A stretch of DNA of 64,000 bases from Gillisella vitis. GTDB taxonomy: Bacteria; Pseudomonadota; Alphaproteobacteria; Rhizobiales; Rhizobiaceae. Made by a program: the position numbers and the translations under genes. Location of the stretch: the NCBI RefSeq assembly GCF_001541345.2, contig NZ_LMVL02000003.1:372001-436000 (forward strand). Direction: 5' to 3'. Within the stretch, counting starts at the first letter, position 1. The number at the start of each line of letters is the position of its first letter. Of the stretch, positions 47,111 through 57,000 are shown piece after piece. Under the pieces are notes generated by a model that saw only the letters and a list, made by a program, of their open reading frames with translations, did not search any database and was not told where the DNA came from.

Positions 47111-47848
47111 TCAGGCAGAGGGTTCCAGCGTACCGAAGCGAATACGGAAGCGCCGGTTCTCCTTGCCCTTTTTCTCGATCTTGGCGATATGAATCGCGCC
47201 GACCTCCTGGGTCTCGGAAACATGTGTGCCGCCGCAGGGCTGGCTGTCAACGGATGAATTCTCTCCGATGCAAACAAGGCTAACGCGACCCAAACCCATC
47301 GGTGGGCGCACATTCTTGGATTTGACGATATCCGGATTGGCTGCCAGTTGCGCGTCGGTGATCCATTCCAGGTAGACCGGATGGTTTTCCTCCACCAACC
47401 GCATCAGAACCGCCGTCACCGTTTCGCGGTCAATGGCTTCGCTCATGTCGAAATCCACCCGGCTTTCCTCCTCGCCGACAGCAGCACCGGTAATGGGAAA
47501 CGGGCAGACCACCGACAGCAGATGGCAGGCGGTATGCATCCGCATCAGTTTGTAGCGGCGTGGCCAGTCAACATGCAGCACCAGTTTTTCGCCAAGGCTG
47601 GGGCTTGGCTGGCCCTCCAGCGGCTGGTGCAGGATCACACTCTTGTCCGGGCCGTGGCGCGTCAGGCCAAGCTGGATGGTCGAGCCATCGGCCCGTTCCA
47701 GAAAGCCGGTATCGCCCGGCTGGCCGCCGGATGTGGCGTAAAAACAGGTCTGGTCAAGCTCGATTGAGCCGTCGTCATGCACGGCTGTCACCACCGCCTC
47801 TGCCGTCGAAAGGTAAAAATCGTCACGAAACAGAGGCAATGTTGGCAT
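47111..47848 (-). CDS. alaX: Alanyl-tRNA editing protein AlaX
   Basis: Protein of 245 aa that hydrolyses mischarged Ser-tRNA(Ala) or Gly-tRNA(Ala). GGQPGD at residues 41-46; zinc ligands expected at His105 and His109 (MHTACHLL) and Cys205 and His209 (CGGTHV). Length and motifs fit the AlaX type with a beta-barrel N-terminal domain. Five bases separate it from the cysteine synthase gene upstream and 17 from the fusion gene downstream, so it lies in the middle of a three-gene operon. Confidence 0.85.
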   Translation of the reverse strand: MPTLPLFRDDFYLSTAEAVVTAVHDDGSIELDQTCFYATSGGQPGDTGFLERADGSTIQLGLTRHGPDKSVILHQPLEGQPSPSLGEKLVLHVDWPRRYKLMRMHTACHLLSVVCPFPITGAAVGEEESRVDFDMSEAIDRETVTAVLMRLVEENHPVYLEWITDAQLAANPDIVKSKNVRPPMGLGRVSLVCIGENSSVDSQPCGGTHVSETQEVGAIHIAKIEKKGKENRRFRIRFGTLEPSA

Positions 47849-47853
47849 GGGGC

Positions 47854-48891
47854 TCAGACAGGTTCGAAGGGAATGGAAATGTCGGGTTTACCGCCCAGCC
47901 ATGTCGGCTGCGGCAGGCCCTTTTCTTTGAGGAAGGCCCGATTATAGAGCTTCGACTGGTAGCGATTGCCATAGTCGCACAGGATGGTCACGATGGTATG
48001 ACCCGGCCCCAGTTCGCGCGCCAGCCGGATGGCGCCAGCGATATTGATGCCGGAAGAGCCGCCAAGGCAGAGGCCTTCCTGTTCGACCAGATCGAAAATG
48101 ATCGGCAGGGCTTCGCTGTCGGGAATCAGGTAAGCGAAATCAGGCGTAAATCCCTCGAGATTGGCGGTAATCCGTCCTTGGCCAATGCCTTCGCTGATCG
48201 AGGAACCAGAGGATTTCAATTCGCCATTCCGGTAGAATTCATAGAGCGCGGCGCCTTCGGGATCGGCAAGGCCGATCTTGACGCCAGGCTTCAGGTTTCG
48301 CAGTCCGATCCCCGTGCCGGCCAGTGTGCCACCGGAGCCAACGGCGCAGATGAAACCATCAACAGCGCCGCCGGTATCCTCAAAAATCTCCCGGGCCGTT
48401 GTCTCGATGTGGGCGTCACGATTGGCGGTATTGTCAAACTGATTGGCCCAGATCGCGCCGTTCGGTTCGGTTTTCGCCAGCTGGGCCGCAAGCCGCCCGG
48501 AAAGCTTCACGTAATTATTCGGGTTCTTGTAGGGAACGGCGGGAACCTCGACCAGTTCGGCGCCAAGCAGCCGCAGCGCGTCCTTCTTTTCCTGGCTCTG
48601 GGTTTCCGGAATGACGATCACGGTGCGGTAGCCAAGCGCCTTGGCGACCAGGGTCAGGCCAATGCCGGTATTGCCAGCCGTACCCTCAACGATCACCCCG
48701 CCGGGGCGCAGCAATCCGCGCCGTTCGGCATCGCGGATAATGTAGAGCGCGGCACGGTCCTTGACGGACTGGCCGGGATTGAGAAACTCGGCCTTGCCCA
48801 GAATGGTGCAACCGGTTGCCTGTGAAGCGGCTTTCAGCCGGATCAGCGGCGTGTTGCCGATGGCGTCTAGAACGGAGGGGTGGAATGCCAT
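47854..48891 (-). CDS. cysK: Cysteine synthase family protein
   Basis: Protein of 345 aa, a PLP enzyme that makes cysteine from O-acetylserine and sulfide. Lys44 in GQSVKDRAALY is the expected PLP lysine; the substrate loop is EGTAGNTGIG (residues 69-78), and GGSSGINIAGA binds the PLP phosphate side. At 345 aa it is longer than typical CysK (about 310). The variant loop EGTAGNTG rather than EPTSGNTG suggests a distinct subgroup, so the substrate specificity is not certain. First gene of an operon with alaX and sulfurtransferase-GNAT. Confidence 0.8.
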   Translation of the reverse strand: MAFHPSVLDAIGNTPLIRLKAASQATGCTILGKAEFLNPGQSVKDRAALYIIRDAERRGLLRPGGVIVEGTAGNTGIGLTLVAKALGYRTVIVIPETQSQEKKDALRLLGAELVEVPAVPYKNPNNYVKLSGRLAAQLAKTEPNGAIWANQFDNTANRDAHIETTAREIFEDTGGAVDGFICAVGSGGTLAGTGIGLRNLKPGVKIGLADPEGAALYEFYRNGELKSSGSSISEGIGQGRITANLEGFTPDFAYLIPDSEALPIIFDLVEQEGLCLGGSSGINIAGAIRLARELGPGHTIVTILCDYGNRYQSKLYNRAFLKEKGLPQPTWLGGKPDISIPFEPV

Positions 48892-49035
48892 GAGCGCACT
48901 TTCTGTTTCCCGGACAATAGAAAGTGTGTTTTCGGTCTACAAGCCCCGCATGACAAGAAATGCAATTTCTTGCTGTGGCATCAACCCGGAAAACCTTGCC
49001 TCAGCTTGCGGGAGAAATGCCTTTGAGGCTGTTAT

Positions 49036-50487
49036 TCATTCCGGCGCGCCGGTTGATTTATAAGCCTCAAGCGCCACGGCCCTGGCCTTTTTGTGATCCA
49101 CCAGTGGCGCCGGATAGGTTTTGCCAAGCGTAACACCCGCCTTTTCCAATAGGGCTGCGGGGGCTTCGAATGGGCGATGGATCAGGTTGTTGGGTAATTT
49201 TGCCAGCTCAGGCACGAATTGGCGGATATAATCGCCGTCAGGGTCGAATTTCTCGCTCTGGGTGACCGGGTTGAAAATCCGGAAAAACGGTGATGCATCG
49301 GCGCCGGAGCCTGCCACCCATTGCCAGCTGGCGGCATTGGAAGCTGGATCGGCATCGACCAAGGTGTAACGAAACCACGCTTCGCCTTCGCGCCAATCGA
49401 TCATCAGGTCCTTGATCAGAAAGGAAGCAACAATCATCCGCACGCGATTGTGCATGACACCATGTCGCCAGAGCTGGCGCATGCCTGCATCGACGATTGG
49501 ATAGCCAGTCTGCCCCCGCTGCCAGGCGGATAGAAATGCCGGGTTCTTTTCCCAGGGGAAGTCATTGAAGCGGTCGTTCCAGTTCTGGCTGGCCAGCTCG
49601 GCAAAGTGAAACAGCAGGTGGTAGGAAAATTCCCGCCAGACCAGCTCTTTTCGAAAATGCACATAGTCTTCGCTGGAAACATCATCGCCGAGGCCGATGG
49701 TTGCGTGCCAGACTCGGGCCGGAGAAATTTCCCCCAGGGCCAGATGCGGCGACAGGCCGGATGTATGGGGTTGGGCGGGGAAATCCCGCTGGGTGCGGTA
49801 ACCCTTGATGCCGTGATCGATAAACTGGCTCAGTTTCTCATGCGCACCGGATTCCCCTGGCGTCCAGATCTGCGAAAACTCTTTTGCCCAATCCGGCCTG
49901 GTCGGCAGCAGTTGCCAGTCTTCCAACCGGTCGCTATCCGGCCAATCGGCAGGGTTATGCAAGGTCTTGGGTTTCTCGATGGGCGGTGGTGGATCGCCCT
50001 GCTTTTCAAGAGCGCGCCAGAAGGGTGTGTAGACACGGAAAGGTCCCCCACTCCCGGTTTTCACCTTCGACGGTTCATGCAGCAGGAAGCCCGCATGGCT
50101 ACTGGCCTCAAGCCCTTCGCTGCGCAGAGCGGCTTTTAAATCCGCATCCAATGCCATGCCGCTGGGGTCGTAACGACGATTCCAGTGGACGGCTTTCGCG
50201 CCAGTCTCTTTCATCAAGTGGCGCAGGACCTGGGCCGGTGGGCCGTGGCGAAGAATCAACCCACTGCCGTAAGGTTCAAGCGACTGGCCGAGGCTGACGA
50301 GGGAGTGATGCAGCCACCAGGCCTGCGCCGGACCGAGCGGACCGGTACCCATCTCCTCAGGTTCAAGGATATAGAGGGGGATGACCGGGCTTCCAGTCTG
50401 CAAGATCGCGTGCAGCGCCCTGTTGTCATCAAGACGCAGATCCTTGCGGAACCAAAGGATGGTTGGACTAGGGCTGGCATTTGGCAT
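49036..50487 (-). CDS. phr: Deoxyribodipyrimidine photolyase, class I
   Basis: Protein of 483 aa that repairs cyclobutane pyrimidine dimers using light. N-terminal photolyase domain: TILWFRKDLRLDDNRALHAI; C-terminal FAD domain: WREFSYHLLFHFAELASQNW, GQTGYPIVDAGMRQLWRHGV, MHNRVRMIVASFLIKDLMID and NAASWQWVAGSGADASPFFR. Length is standard. Single gene; 143 bases upstream of the cysK operon and on the same strand. Confidence 0.92.
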   Translation of the reverse strand: MPNASPSPTILWFRKDLRLDDNRALHAILQTGSPVIPLYILEPEEMGTGPLGPAQAWWLHHSLVSLGQSLEPYGSGLILRHGPPAQVLRHLMKETGAKAVHWNRRYDPSGMALDADLKAALRSEGLEASSHAGFLLHEPSKVKTGSGGPFRVYTPFWRALEKQGDPPPPIEKPKTLHNPADWPDSDRLEDWQLLPTRPDWAKEFSQIWTPGESGAHEKLSQFIDHGIKGYRTQRDFPAQPHTSGLSPHLALGEISPARVWHATIGLGDDVSSEDYVHFRKELVWREFSYHLLFHFAELASQNWNDRFNDFPWEKNPAFLSAWQRGQTGYPIVDAGMRQLWRHGVMHNRVRMIVASFLIKDLMIDWREGEAWFRYTLVDADPASNAASWQWVAGSGADASPFFRIFNPVTQSEKFDPDGDYIRQFVPELAKLPNNLIHRPFEAPAALLEKAGVTLGKTYPAPLVDHKKARAVALEAYKSTGAPE

Positions 50488-50605
50488 GGTGGCTCGCTGA
50501 TTCAGGAGTAACCTATACCATTACGCTAGGCGAAAGGTGTTGGATCAATCTCTGCCATCTTAGAGCACCGTTCAGCAACCCGGTTTCTTTTTCGGGGCCG
50601 TTGCT

Positions 50606-50830
50606 TTAGGCGCCGCCCACCCTGCCGGCCTGCCGGTTTTGCTCCTGGCGGATCATCTGCATGATCTGGGTCGCGCTTTCTCGCACGTAAAGCATATGCA
50701 GTTTTTCCGCCACAGGCGCCGTGGTCAGCAAGCTGGTATATTTTTCTCGTTCATACCAACGAAAATCAACGACATTGTTCATATTGACGAAGAAGGGAAA
50801 CCCGTCGCCGTCATGCAGTTCAAGCCACAT
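50606..50830 (-). CDS. Small protein, unknown function
   Basis: A 74-aa frame: MWLELHDGDGFPFFVNMNNV, then VDFRWYEREKYTSLLTTA, then LHMLYVRESATQIMQMI. The order (short beta, FVN, beta, then VRES and helix) resembles the fold pattern of small FlbD-like proteins, but the match is weak. Only a poor ribosome binding site is seen. Codon use is ordinary. Confidence 0.45.
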   Translation of the reverse strand: MWLELHDGDGFPFFVNMNNVVDFRWYEREKYTSLLTTAPVAEKLHMLYVRESATQIMQMIRQEQNRQAGRVGGA

Positions 50831-50959
50831 AGTACCATTCCGCTTTGTCTGTTGAGCTGCTTTGTTTGCAACTCAGGTCCCCTGACATATCCTCGTATCT
50901 GCGGATATGCAGTAACAGACATTTATGAATAACGGGTTGCCTTGGTAAGTGCCGCCAAT

Positions 50960-50994
50960 CTCGCAGCCCGCTACGGGAGTCCTCCCGATGCGAG
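50960..50994. other. Nested palindrome after the M23 peptidase gene
   Basis: CTCGCA/TGCGAG encloses CGGGAG/CTCCCG; it lies four bases after the minus-strand stop at 50998. Perhaps a 3' mRNA hairpin; no T run follows. Confidence 0.35.
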
Positions 50995-50997
50995 GGC

Positions 50998-52305
50998 CTA
51001 CTGAATAAAAGGCTTCAATGTCATTCCGGACGCCAGAAAGCTCATCGGATTGATCGGGTTGCCGTTCTTGCGAATTTCATAATGCAGATGCGGCCCGGTG
51101 GAACGCCCGGTCGATCCGGAAAGGCCGATCAACTGGCCAACTTCGATCTTTTCGCCCGGTCGAACCAGGATTTTCGACATATGGCCGTAACGGGTGGACA
51201 GTCCCTGACCGTGGTCGATTTCCACCATATTTCCATAGCCGCCCGTCGGTCCGGCCGTGATCACGGTTCCAGCACCGGCACTTTTGACAGGAGAACCATT
51301 CGTTGCGCGGAAATCTATGCCGGTATGCATGGCCAGCCGTCCAAGCAGCGGGTCAGGGCGGTTGCCGAACGGGCTGGTGATTTCGCGGGTAGCGGCAGGG
51401 TTGGAAAAAGGCATGTCCTTTGCCGTCTCGCGTGCGGCATCCAGGCGATTGAGGGCGCTGTCCAAGCTGTCGAGACTGGTATCAATTCCGAGTTTCGGGT
51501 CGGCATCAACCAGGGGGCCCCCCATTCCATCCTTGCCAGCTTCAGGCTTGTCGATCCGAATGCCATTGTCGGTCAAGACCTGCTCGATGGTGCTGGCCTT
51601 GTCGCTCGCCTCGGCGGTCAGTGCATGGATGCTTGATTTCTGCTGCTGCTCAATGGATTTCAGCGACAGGGTCACGTTGCGGAAAACCCGGTCGGCCCGA
51701 TCGGCGCCGCTTTCACGGGCGGGCATAAAGCCCAGTGCCGGACCATCGCTTTCCTGTGTGTCTGTGGGGTCGGTATGGAGCATCCGGTTGAGGGCGGCCA
51801 GTGCATTGCCTTTGCCCACAGGTGCGACAGACGCGGATTTATCCGGCATCACAGGCGCTAAAGGCTCATTGGGTGTCAGGCCGGATTCCTCGGCACGGTC
51901 CAGAAGCGATCCAAGCTTGCCGGAACGGGCGGAAAGCGCCATCTGCTTTTCGAGCAGGGTTTGAAGCTTTTCCTCCACCACCTGCTGGTCCAGCAATTGC
52001 CGGGACGTGACCCGGTCGACCTGGGCGCGCAAGGCGGAAATCCGGTCTTCGTAATCGTGCTGCAAATGCGCCTGACGGGCCATGGAGGCGCCGATCAGAT
52101 TATCGCGCATGATGAGATAGGAGGTCGCGCCAAGATAGCCGACCACACCGGCCACCACCAGACAGAGACCTGCACCTGCCATCCAGGGGCGCAGGGTCAT
52201 ATGGCGAATGGTTTCCCCGGACGCGAGGATGAGCACATGCTGTTGGCGCTGACGCTTGCTGAAGCCTTTGCGGCTGCGTGTCTTCATCATGCCGACCTCG
52301 CGCAT
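50998..52305 (-). CDS. M23 family metallopeptidase, membrane anchored
   Basis: Protein of 435 aa. A short basic cytoplasmic tail is followed by one membrane span (residues 43-66), a predicted coiled coil (residues 75-135, EDRISALRAQVDRVTSRQLL), a long linker, and a C-terminal LytM domain. Zinc ligands His327 and Asp331 (HTGID) and the HLHYE motif at 406-410 are all present, so it should be catalytically active on peptidoglycan cross-bridges. The layout recalls the polar-growth peptidase RgsM of Sinorhizobium, by resemblance only. The ATG could also be the sixth or seventh codon. Confidence 0.85.
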   Translation of the reverse strand: MREVGMMKTRSRKGFSKRQRQQHVLILASGETIRHMTLRPWMAGAGLCLVVAGVVGYLGATSYLIMRDNLIGASMARQAHLQHDYEDRISALRAQVDRVTSRQLLDQQVVEEKLQTLLEKQMALSARSGKLGSLLDRAEESGLTPNEPLAPVMPDKSASVAPVGKGNALAALNRMLHTDPTDTQESDGPALGFMPARESGADRADRVFRNVTLSLKSIEQQQKSSIHALTAEASDKASTIEQVLTDNGIRIDKPEAGKDGMGGPLVDADPKLGIDTSLDSLDSALNRLDAARETAKDMPFSNPAATREITSPFGNRPDPLLGRLAMHTGIDFRATNGSPVKSAGAGTVITAGPTGGYGNMVEIDHGQGLSTRYGHMSKILVRPGEKIEVGQLIGLSGSTGRSTGPHLHYEIRKNGNPINPMSFLASGMTLKPFIQ

Positions 52306-52423
52306 CGTTACAGTCGCTGCGCGTGGCCAGACTGTAACGTCTGATCCAGATTGCAGACCCGATTCTGTCGAGGTGATTACATCCTGTTAAGGTTAACAAA
52401 ATGTTGCTTATGGCCGAGATGGT

Positions 52424-53257
52424 TCAAGCGTGGCTGATGGAGGAAAGCACCCGATAAAAGGAGGGTGTCAGCCCGACTTCGGCCCGGGCAATGTCGTTGA
52501 ACGGTGCTTTCAGCGTTCCACGGAAGTTGGCGCGCACCAATTGCTGGAAGGTTTTGGCCGGGTCGCGTTTTTCGCGGGCGCAAAGAAAGCGAAACCATTT
52601 GGCGCCGACGGCGACATGGCCTTTTTCGTCGTCATAGATGATCTTCAATACATCGGCACTTTCGATATCGCCGGTCTCGCGCATTTTTTCCTGAAGGGAC
52701 GGGGTTACGTCCAGACCACGCGCCTCAAGAATCAGCGGCACGACAGCAAGCCGGGCTGTGAGGTCGGTGCGGGTGCTATGGGCGGCCTGCCAAAGGCCGT
52801 CATGGGCTGGCATGTCGCCATAATCAGCCCCGAGTGCCCGGAGCCGGTCGCGCACCAGACCGAAATGTTTAGCTTCTTCAAAGGCCACCTGCATCCAGCC
52901 GTCGAAAAATGAATGTGGCACCGGTTCGCTAGCAAAGCGGGCAACAATATCCAGCGCCAGATCCACGGCATTCAACTCGATATGGGCCAGCGAATGCAGC
53001 ATGGCGATCCGGCCCTTCAGCGTGTGCAGGGACCGCTTTTCTGTCGCCTTTGGCGGCACCAGAACCGGATGGGTCGGGCGCCCCGGACGGTCCGGCAGGG
53101 GCGGATCGAGTGGAGAGCGCAGCGATAGCGTCCGGCCATGCCAACGGCGGGCGGTTTCGTGCGCAAGGCCGGTCTTTTCATCAAGGTCGGTTGCGGCGAT
53201 TGCCATCGTCGCACCCGCTCTCAGGGATTTTATCAAGCTATGAGACATGCTTGGCAT
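52424..53257 (-). CDS. DUF455 ferritin-like protein
   Basis: Protein of 277 aa. Helical bundle with repeated acidic/histidine motifs: LAHIELNAVDLALD, AFEEAKHFGLVRDRL, LEARGLDVTP and YDDEKGHVAVGAKWF, which would supply the di-iron ligands in this family. The exact reaction is unknown. A Met-Ser-rich N-terminus is uncertain; alternatives at codons 4 and 18. No neighbour tells its role. Confidence 0.8.
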   Translation of the reverse strand: MPSMSHSLIKSLRAGATMAIAATDLDEKTGLAHETARRWHGRTLSLRSPLDPPLPDRPGRPTHPVLVPPKATEKRSLHTLKGRIAMLHSLAHIELNAVDLALDIVARFASEPVPHSFFDGWMQVAFEEAKHFGLVRDRLRALGADYGDMPAHDGLWQAAHSTRTDLTARLAVVPLILEARGLDVTPSLQEKMRETGDIESADVLKIIYDDEKGHVAVGAKWFRFLCAREKRDPAKTFQQLVRANFRGTLKAPFNDIARAEVGLTPSFYRVLSSISHA

Positions 53258-53307
53258 TTACGGCATAATTGCCGAAATCTCTATCGATTTCGGACGAAAT
53301 ATTGCGG

Positions 53308-53781
53308 CTACGCGGCTTTGTCTTTTACGGCTTGCAGCACCGCCTCAGCATGACCAGGGACTTTCACCTTGCGCCAGACGCCTGCGATCCGGCCACCGGC
53401 ATCGATCAGGAAGGTACTGCGCTCAACCCCCATATAGGTCTTGCCATACATGCTTTTTTCCTTCCACACGCCGTAGGCTTCCAGAGTGGTCTTCTCCTCG
53501 TCCGAGCCGAGCATGACGGCAAGTCCGTGTTTGGCGACGAATTTATCATGGCTTTTCACCGTGTCGGGAGAAATGCCGATGATGACAGCACCGAAATTCT
53601 CGAATTCCGACGACAGTGAGGTGAATGAAGTGGCTTCTACGGTGCAGCCGCTGGTATCGTCCTTGGGATAGAAATAGACGACCGCCTGCTTACCCTTGAA
53701 GGAGGAGAGGCTCACCGTGCCGCCGCCATCGCGCGGTAGTGTAAAATCCGGAGCCATGTCCCCAATCGACAATTCCGCCAT
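53308..53781 (-). CDS. bcp: Thiol peroxidase, BCP/PrxQ type
   Basis: Protein of 157 aa that reduces peroxides. Peroxidatic Cys46 lies in YPKDDTSGCTVEATSFTSL; the resolving cysteine five residues later (as in E. coli BCP) is absent, so this is a one-Cys or differently resolved form. MAELSIGDMAPDFTLPRDGG is the usual N-terminus. Divergent from the large AsmA-like gene, with about 220 bases between. Confidence 0.85.
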   Translation of the reverse strand: MAELSIGDMAPDFTLPRDGGGTVSLSSFKGKQAVVYFYPKDDTSGCTVEATSFTSLSSEFENFGAVIIGISPDTVKSHDKFVAKHGLAVMLGSDEEKTTLEAYGVWKEKSMYGKTYMGVERSTFLIDAGGRIAGVWRKVKVPGHAEAVLQAVKDKAA

Positions 53782-54001
53782 GCTGATACCTTTCTTTTGC
53801 CCGGTTTGTGGAAATATAAGGCCGGGACGGATATATAGCGCAGATGACGCGCGTCCAGTGTAATGAATTTGCCATCAGAATTCTGTTTGCTGCGCGCAGT
53901 CAAGGCACATGTCGAATTCGGTCATTCATTGGAATCATAAGGTTGCCGGTGCGCTAACAGCCCGTCGAACTTCAGGAAATATCGGAGATACAGGCCAAGG
54001 C

Positions 54002-57000
54002 ATGGGAGAAATCCGGGGCGAGAAAATCCGTTTTCGCAAAGGCGACATTGTTGCTCTCGAGACCTTGCCGTCCTCGCAGGTCGAGGATCCCTTGATCGTG
54101 CATTGCCCGCGCCGGCGTGGAGCTCTGACCAGATTGATGCGGTTTGGGGCCTATATCGTCCTGTCACTGATGGCCATGCTAGGGGCGGCAGCCATTGCGA
54201 TTGAAACCGGTACGCTGGACCAGGCCCTGTCGACCGGTGCGCGTGCGGCTTTTCAATCCGCGATTGGTGACGACCTGAAAGCCGATATCGACCAGACGTC
54301 GATTCGTCTTTCCAAGAATTTGCATCTGGCGGTCGCCGCGCAGAATGTCACCCTGACCGATCCGAAGACCCAGCAGGTGGTCTCCAAGGCCGGCGACGTC
54401 AAACTGGTCATCGATCCTATTTCGCTGCTGATGGGACGGGTTTCCGTGACCGAGATTGACGTGTCCGGCATCGATTTCGACAGTTCACGGCTGTTGCAGG
54501 GAGGCGATCTGGATCTTGCCACGCTACGGATCGACAAGTTTCCGCCATTCATGGAGACGATGTTCGGCAATCTCGATGATGTACATGGCTTCATTGTCAG
54601 GGGAGGTTTGGATCGGCTGCGCCTGGGCGGCATTACCTTGCCCGCCAAGAACGGAATCGGCCAGCCAGTTGATGTGCAGGTCAACGATCTGACATTGACC
54701 CGCAGGAAGGACGATTCGCTGGCCATTGAGGGCGAGGCGTCTATTGACGGCAAAGTCAGCATGATTTCAGCTGAGGCGGTGACTGACGGAACCAGGACCA
54801 CGTCGCTGACAGCTACTGTAACGGATCTGATCGCTACGCCCTTCCTGATCAAGCGCACGCCGACCGGGGTCTGGCGCGACGGGGCCGATACCAGCATCAA
54901 TATCGATTTCTACGCTTTAAGGCAGGCGCCAAGCCAGAGACCGGTTCTGTCGGCGCGGTTGCGGACAGAAAACGGCATACTGTATGTCGATGGTGACAAA
55001 CAGGAGCTGACGCGGGCCGACATCAATCTGGCCTATGATTTCGATAAGCTGACGGCGGAAATCCGGCCCTCGGAAGTGGATTTCGGCCCGACCCATGTGC
55101 CGTTTTCCGGTGGGTTCATCGATCTGGATCGTTTGCAGTCCGTGCCAGGTGATGCCCAGGGTATCGGCATCGATCTGCTGGTCGATCAGGGCACGGCCTC
55201 GGTGGAATCATCGGGAGAGCAACCGTTTCCGTTTTCTTTGAAGGCCTTTGGGCAGTTCATTCCCAGCCAGCGTCATTTGACATTCAGCGAGCTGGCGGTC
55301 TCGACACCGCATGGCAGCATGCAAGCCACGCTCAATGTTCAGTTTGGCAACGCCTCGCCGGAAATCCGTTTCAACGGCAAACTGTTCGAGATGCGCACCG
55401 CCATGGTCAAGCAGCTCTGGCCCTATTGGATGGCCATGAAGCCAAGAGCCTGGGTCCAGGCCAATCTGTTCGGCGGCACGATCAGCAATGCCTCTATCGA
55501 TGTGCTCATTCCTGCCGGGCGGATGAAGCCTATACCCCAACCGCTGGATCTCGGGCCTGACGAGCTGAAAATCGCTTTCGATATCAGCGGCGCGCGAATG
55601 AACGTCACCGGCGATCTGCCTCCTATTCGTGATCTTGCCGGACATTTTGACCTGACAGGACCGGATTTGCAGGTGCGTATTGATGGCGGCACCTCCTATT
55701 TCCCCTCGGGGCGGAAGGTCAAACTGGACAAAGGCACATTTTCCATCGCCAATACCTACAAGAAGCCTCTGATGGCCAATATCGCCGTTTCCGTCAGCGG
55801 CCCGGCTGATGCCATGGCGGAACTTGCAACCTTCAAGCCCATGCAAGCCCTGCAACGCACGGAATTCGTGCCGGAGGATTTCGCAGGCGAGATCAAGGCC
55901 GATGTCCAGCTCTATGGCGGTATTATCGCCGATCAGAAACCTCCGCCGGAAGTGTGGAAAGCATCGCTGGATTTGAAGGGGGTCGATCTCAAGCGGCCCT
56001 ATATGGACAAAAAGATCACCGGCTTCGATGGCACGCTGGTGGTCGATCCGCAAAATGCTGTCTTGCAGGGGGACGCCCAGATCGATGGCGTGCCGGTGGA
56101 GATCGACTTCTCTCAGCCGGTCGACCGCGGTTCCAATAGAGCGCCCAACTGGACGGTGAAAGGACAACTGAACGACAGCCAGCGCGCCAAGCTCGTACCG
56201 GGCCTTGGCGACATTGTCGGAGGCACGATCGATCTGGAAGTATCGCGCCTCGATGACAATCGCCAGCTGGTGAAAAGCGACCTGTCGCGCGCGACTTTGA
56301 ACATCCCGGTTATCGGCTGGACCAAGGGCTCCGGTATTCCCGCCAAGGTGTCGATGGAATTGCAGGACAAGTCCGGCCTGTTCATGCTCGACAAGTTCAA
56401 TCTCGACGGCGACGGGTTCGGGGCGACTGGCAAGCTTGTGGTATCCAAAACCAATGGACTGGTTGGAGCGGATCTCGACCATGTCAAGCTGGCATCCGCC
56501 GATGATTTCGGTGTTTCTCTTCAGATCAACAAGGGTATCATCAACGCAAAGGTCAGCGGCAGCAGTGTTGATGGCCGTGCTTTCCTGAAAAAGCTGAAGG
56601 CCGGGAGCGGGTCCAATGGCGCGACTGGCGACAGTAAGTCATCAAGCAATTCGACCGATGTCGATATAAATGTCGATATCGACAAACTGATTGGTTTCAA
56701 TGACGAATCCCTTTCCGGCGTCAGGCTGGTCTATGGTTCTCGATCGGGGGCAATAACAGCGCTAAAGCTGAGTGCGGTGACCGATACCGGCCAGGCGGTT
56801 GTCGTCCAGTCGGCCAAGGCTGCAAATGGCAATGATATTTCACTGATTTCCAGCGATGCGGGCACGTTGGTGCGGTTTGTCGATCTCTACAGCCATATGC
56901 GCGGTGGCATGCTGGATGTGAAAATCCGTGGTGATCTGAATAAGAACTGGATGGGCAATGTTGATCTGCGCAATTTCCGGGTCGAGAATGAGGATCGGCT

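Noticed and set aside
53909..54001. ATG at 53909 as the start of the AsmA-like gene
   Set aside because: AAGG is only three bases from this ATG and the encoded 31 residues look unlike a conserved N-terminus, so the ATG at 54002 is preferred, though not proven.
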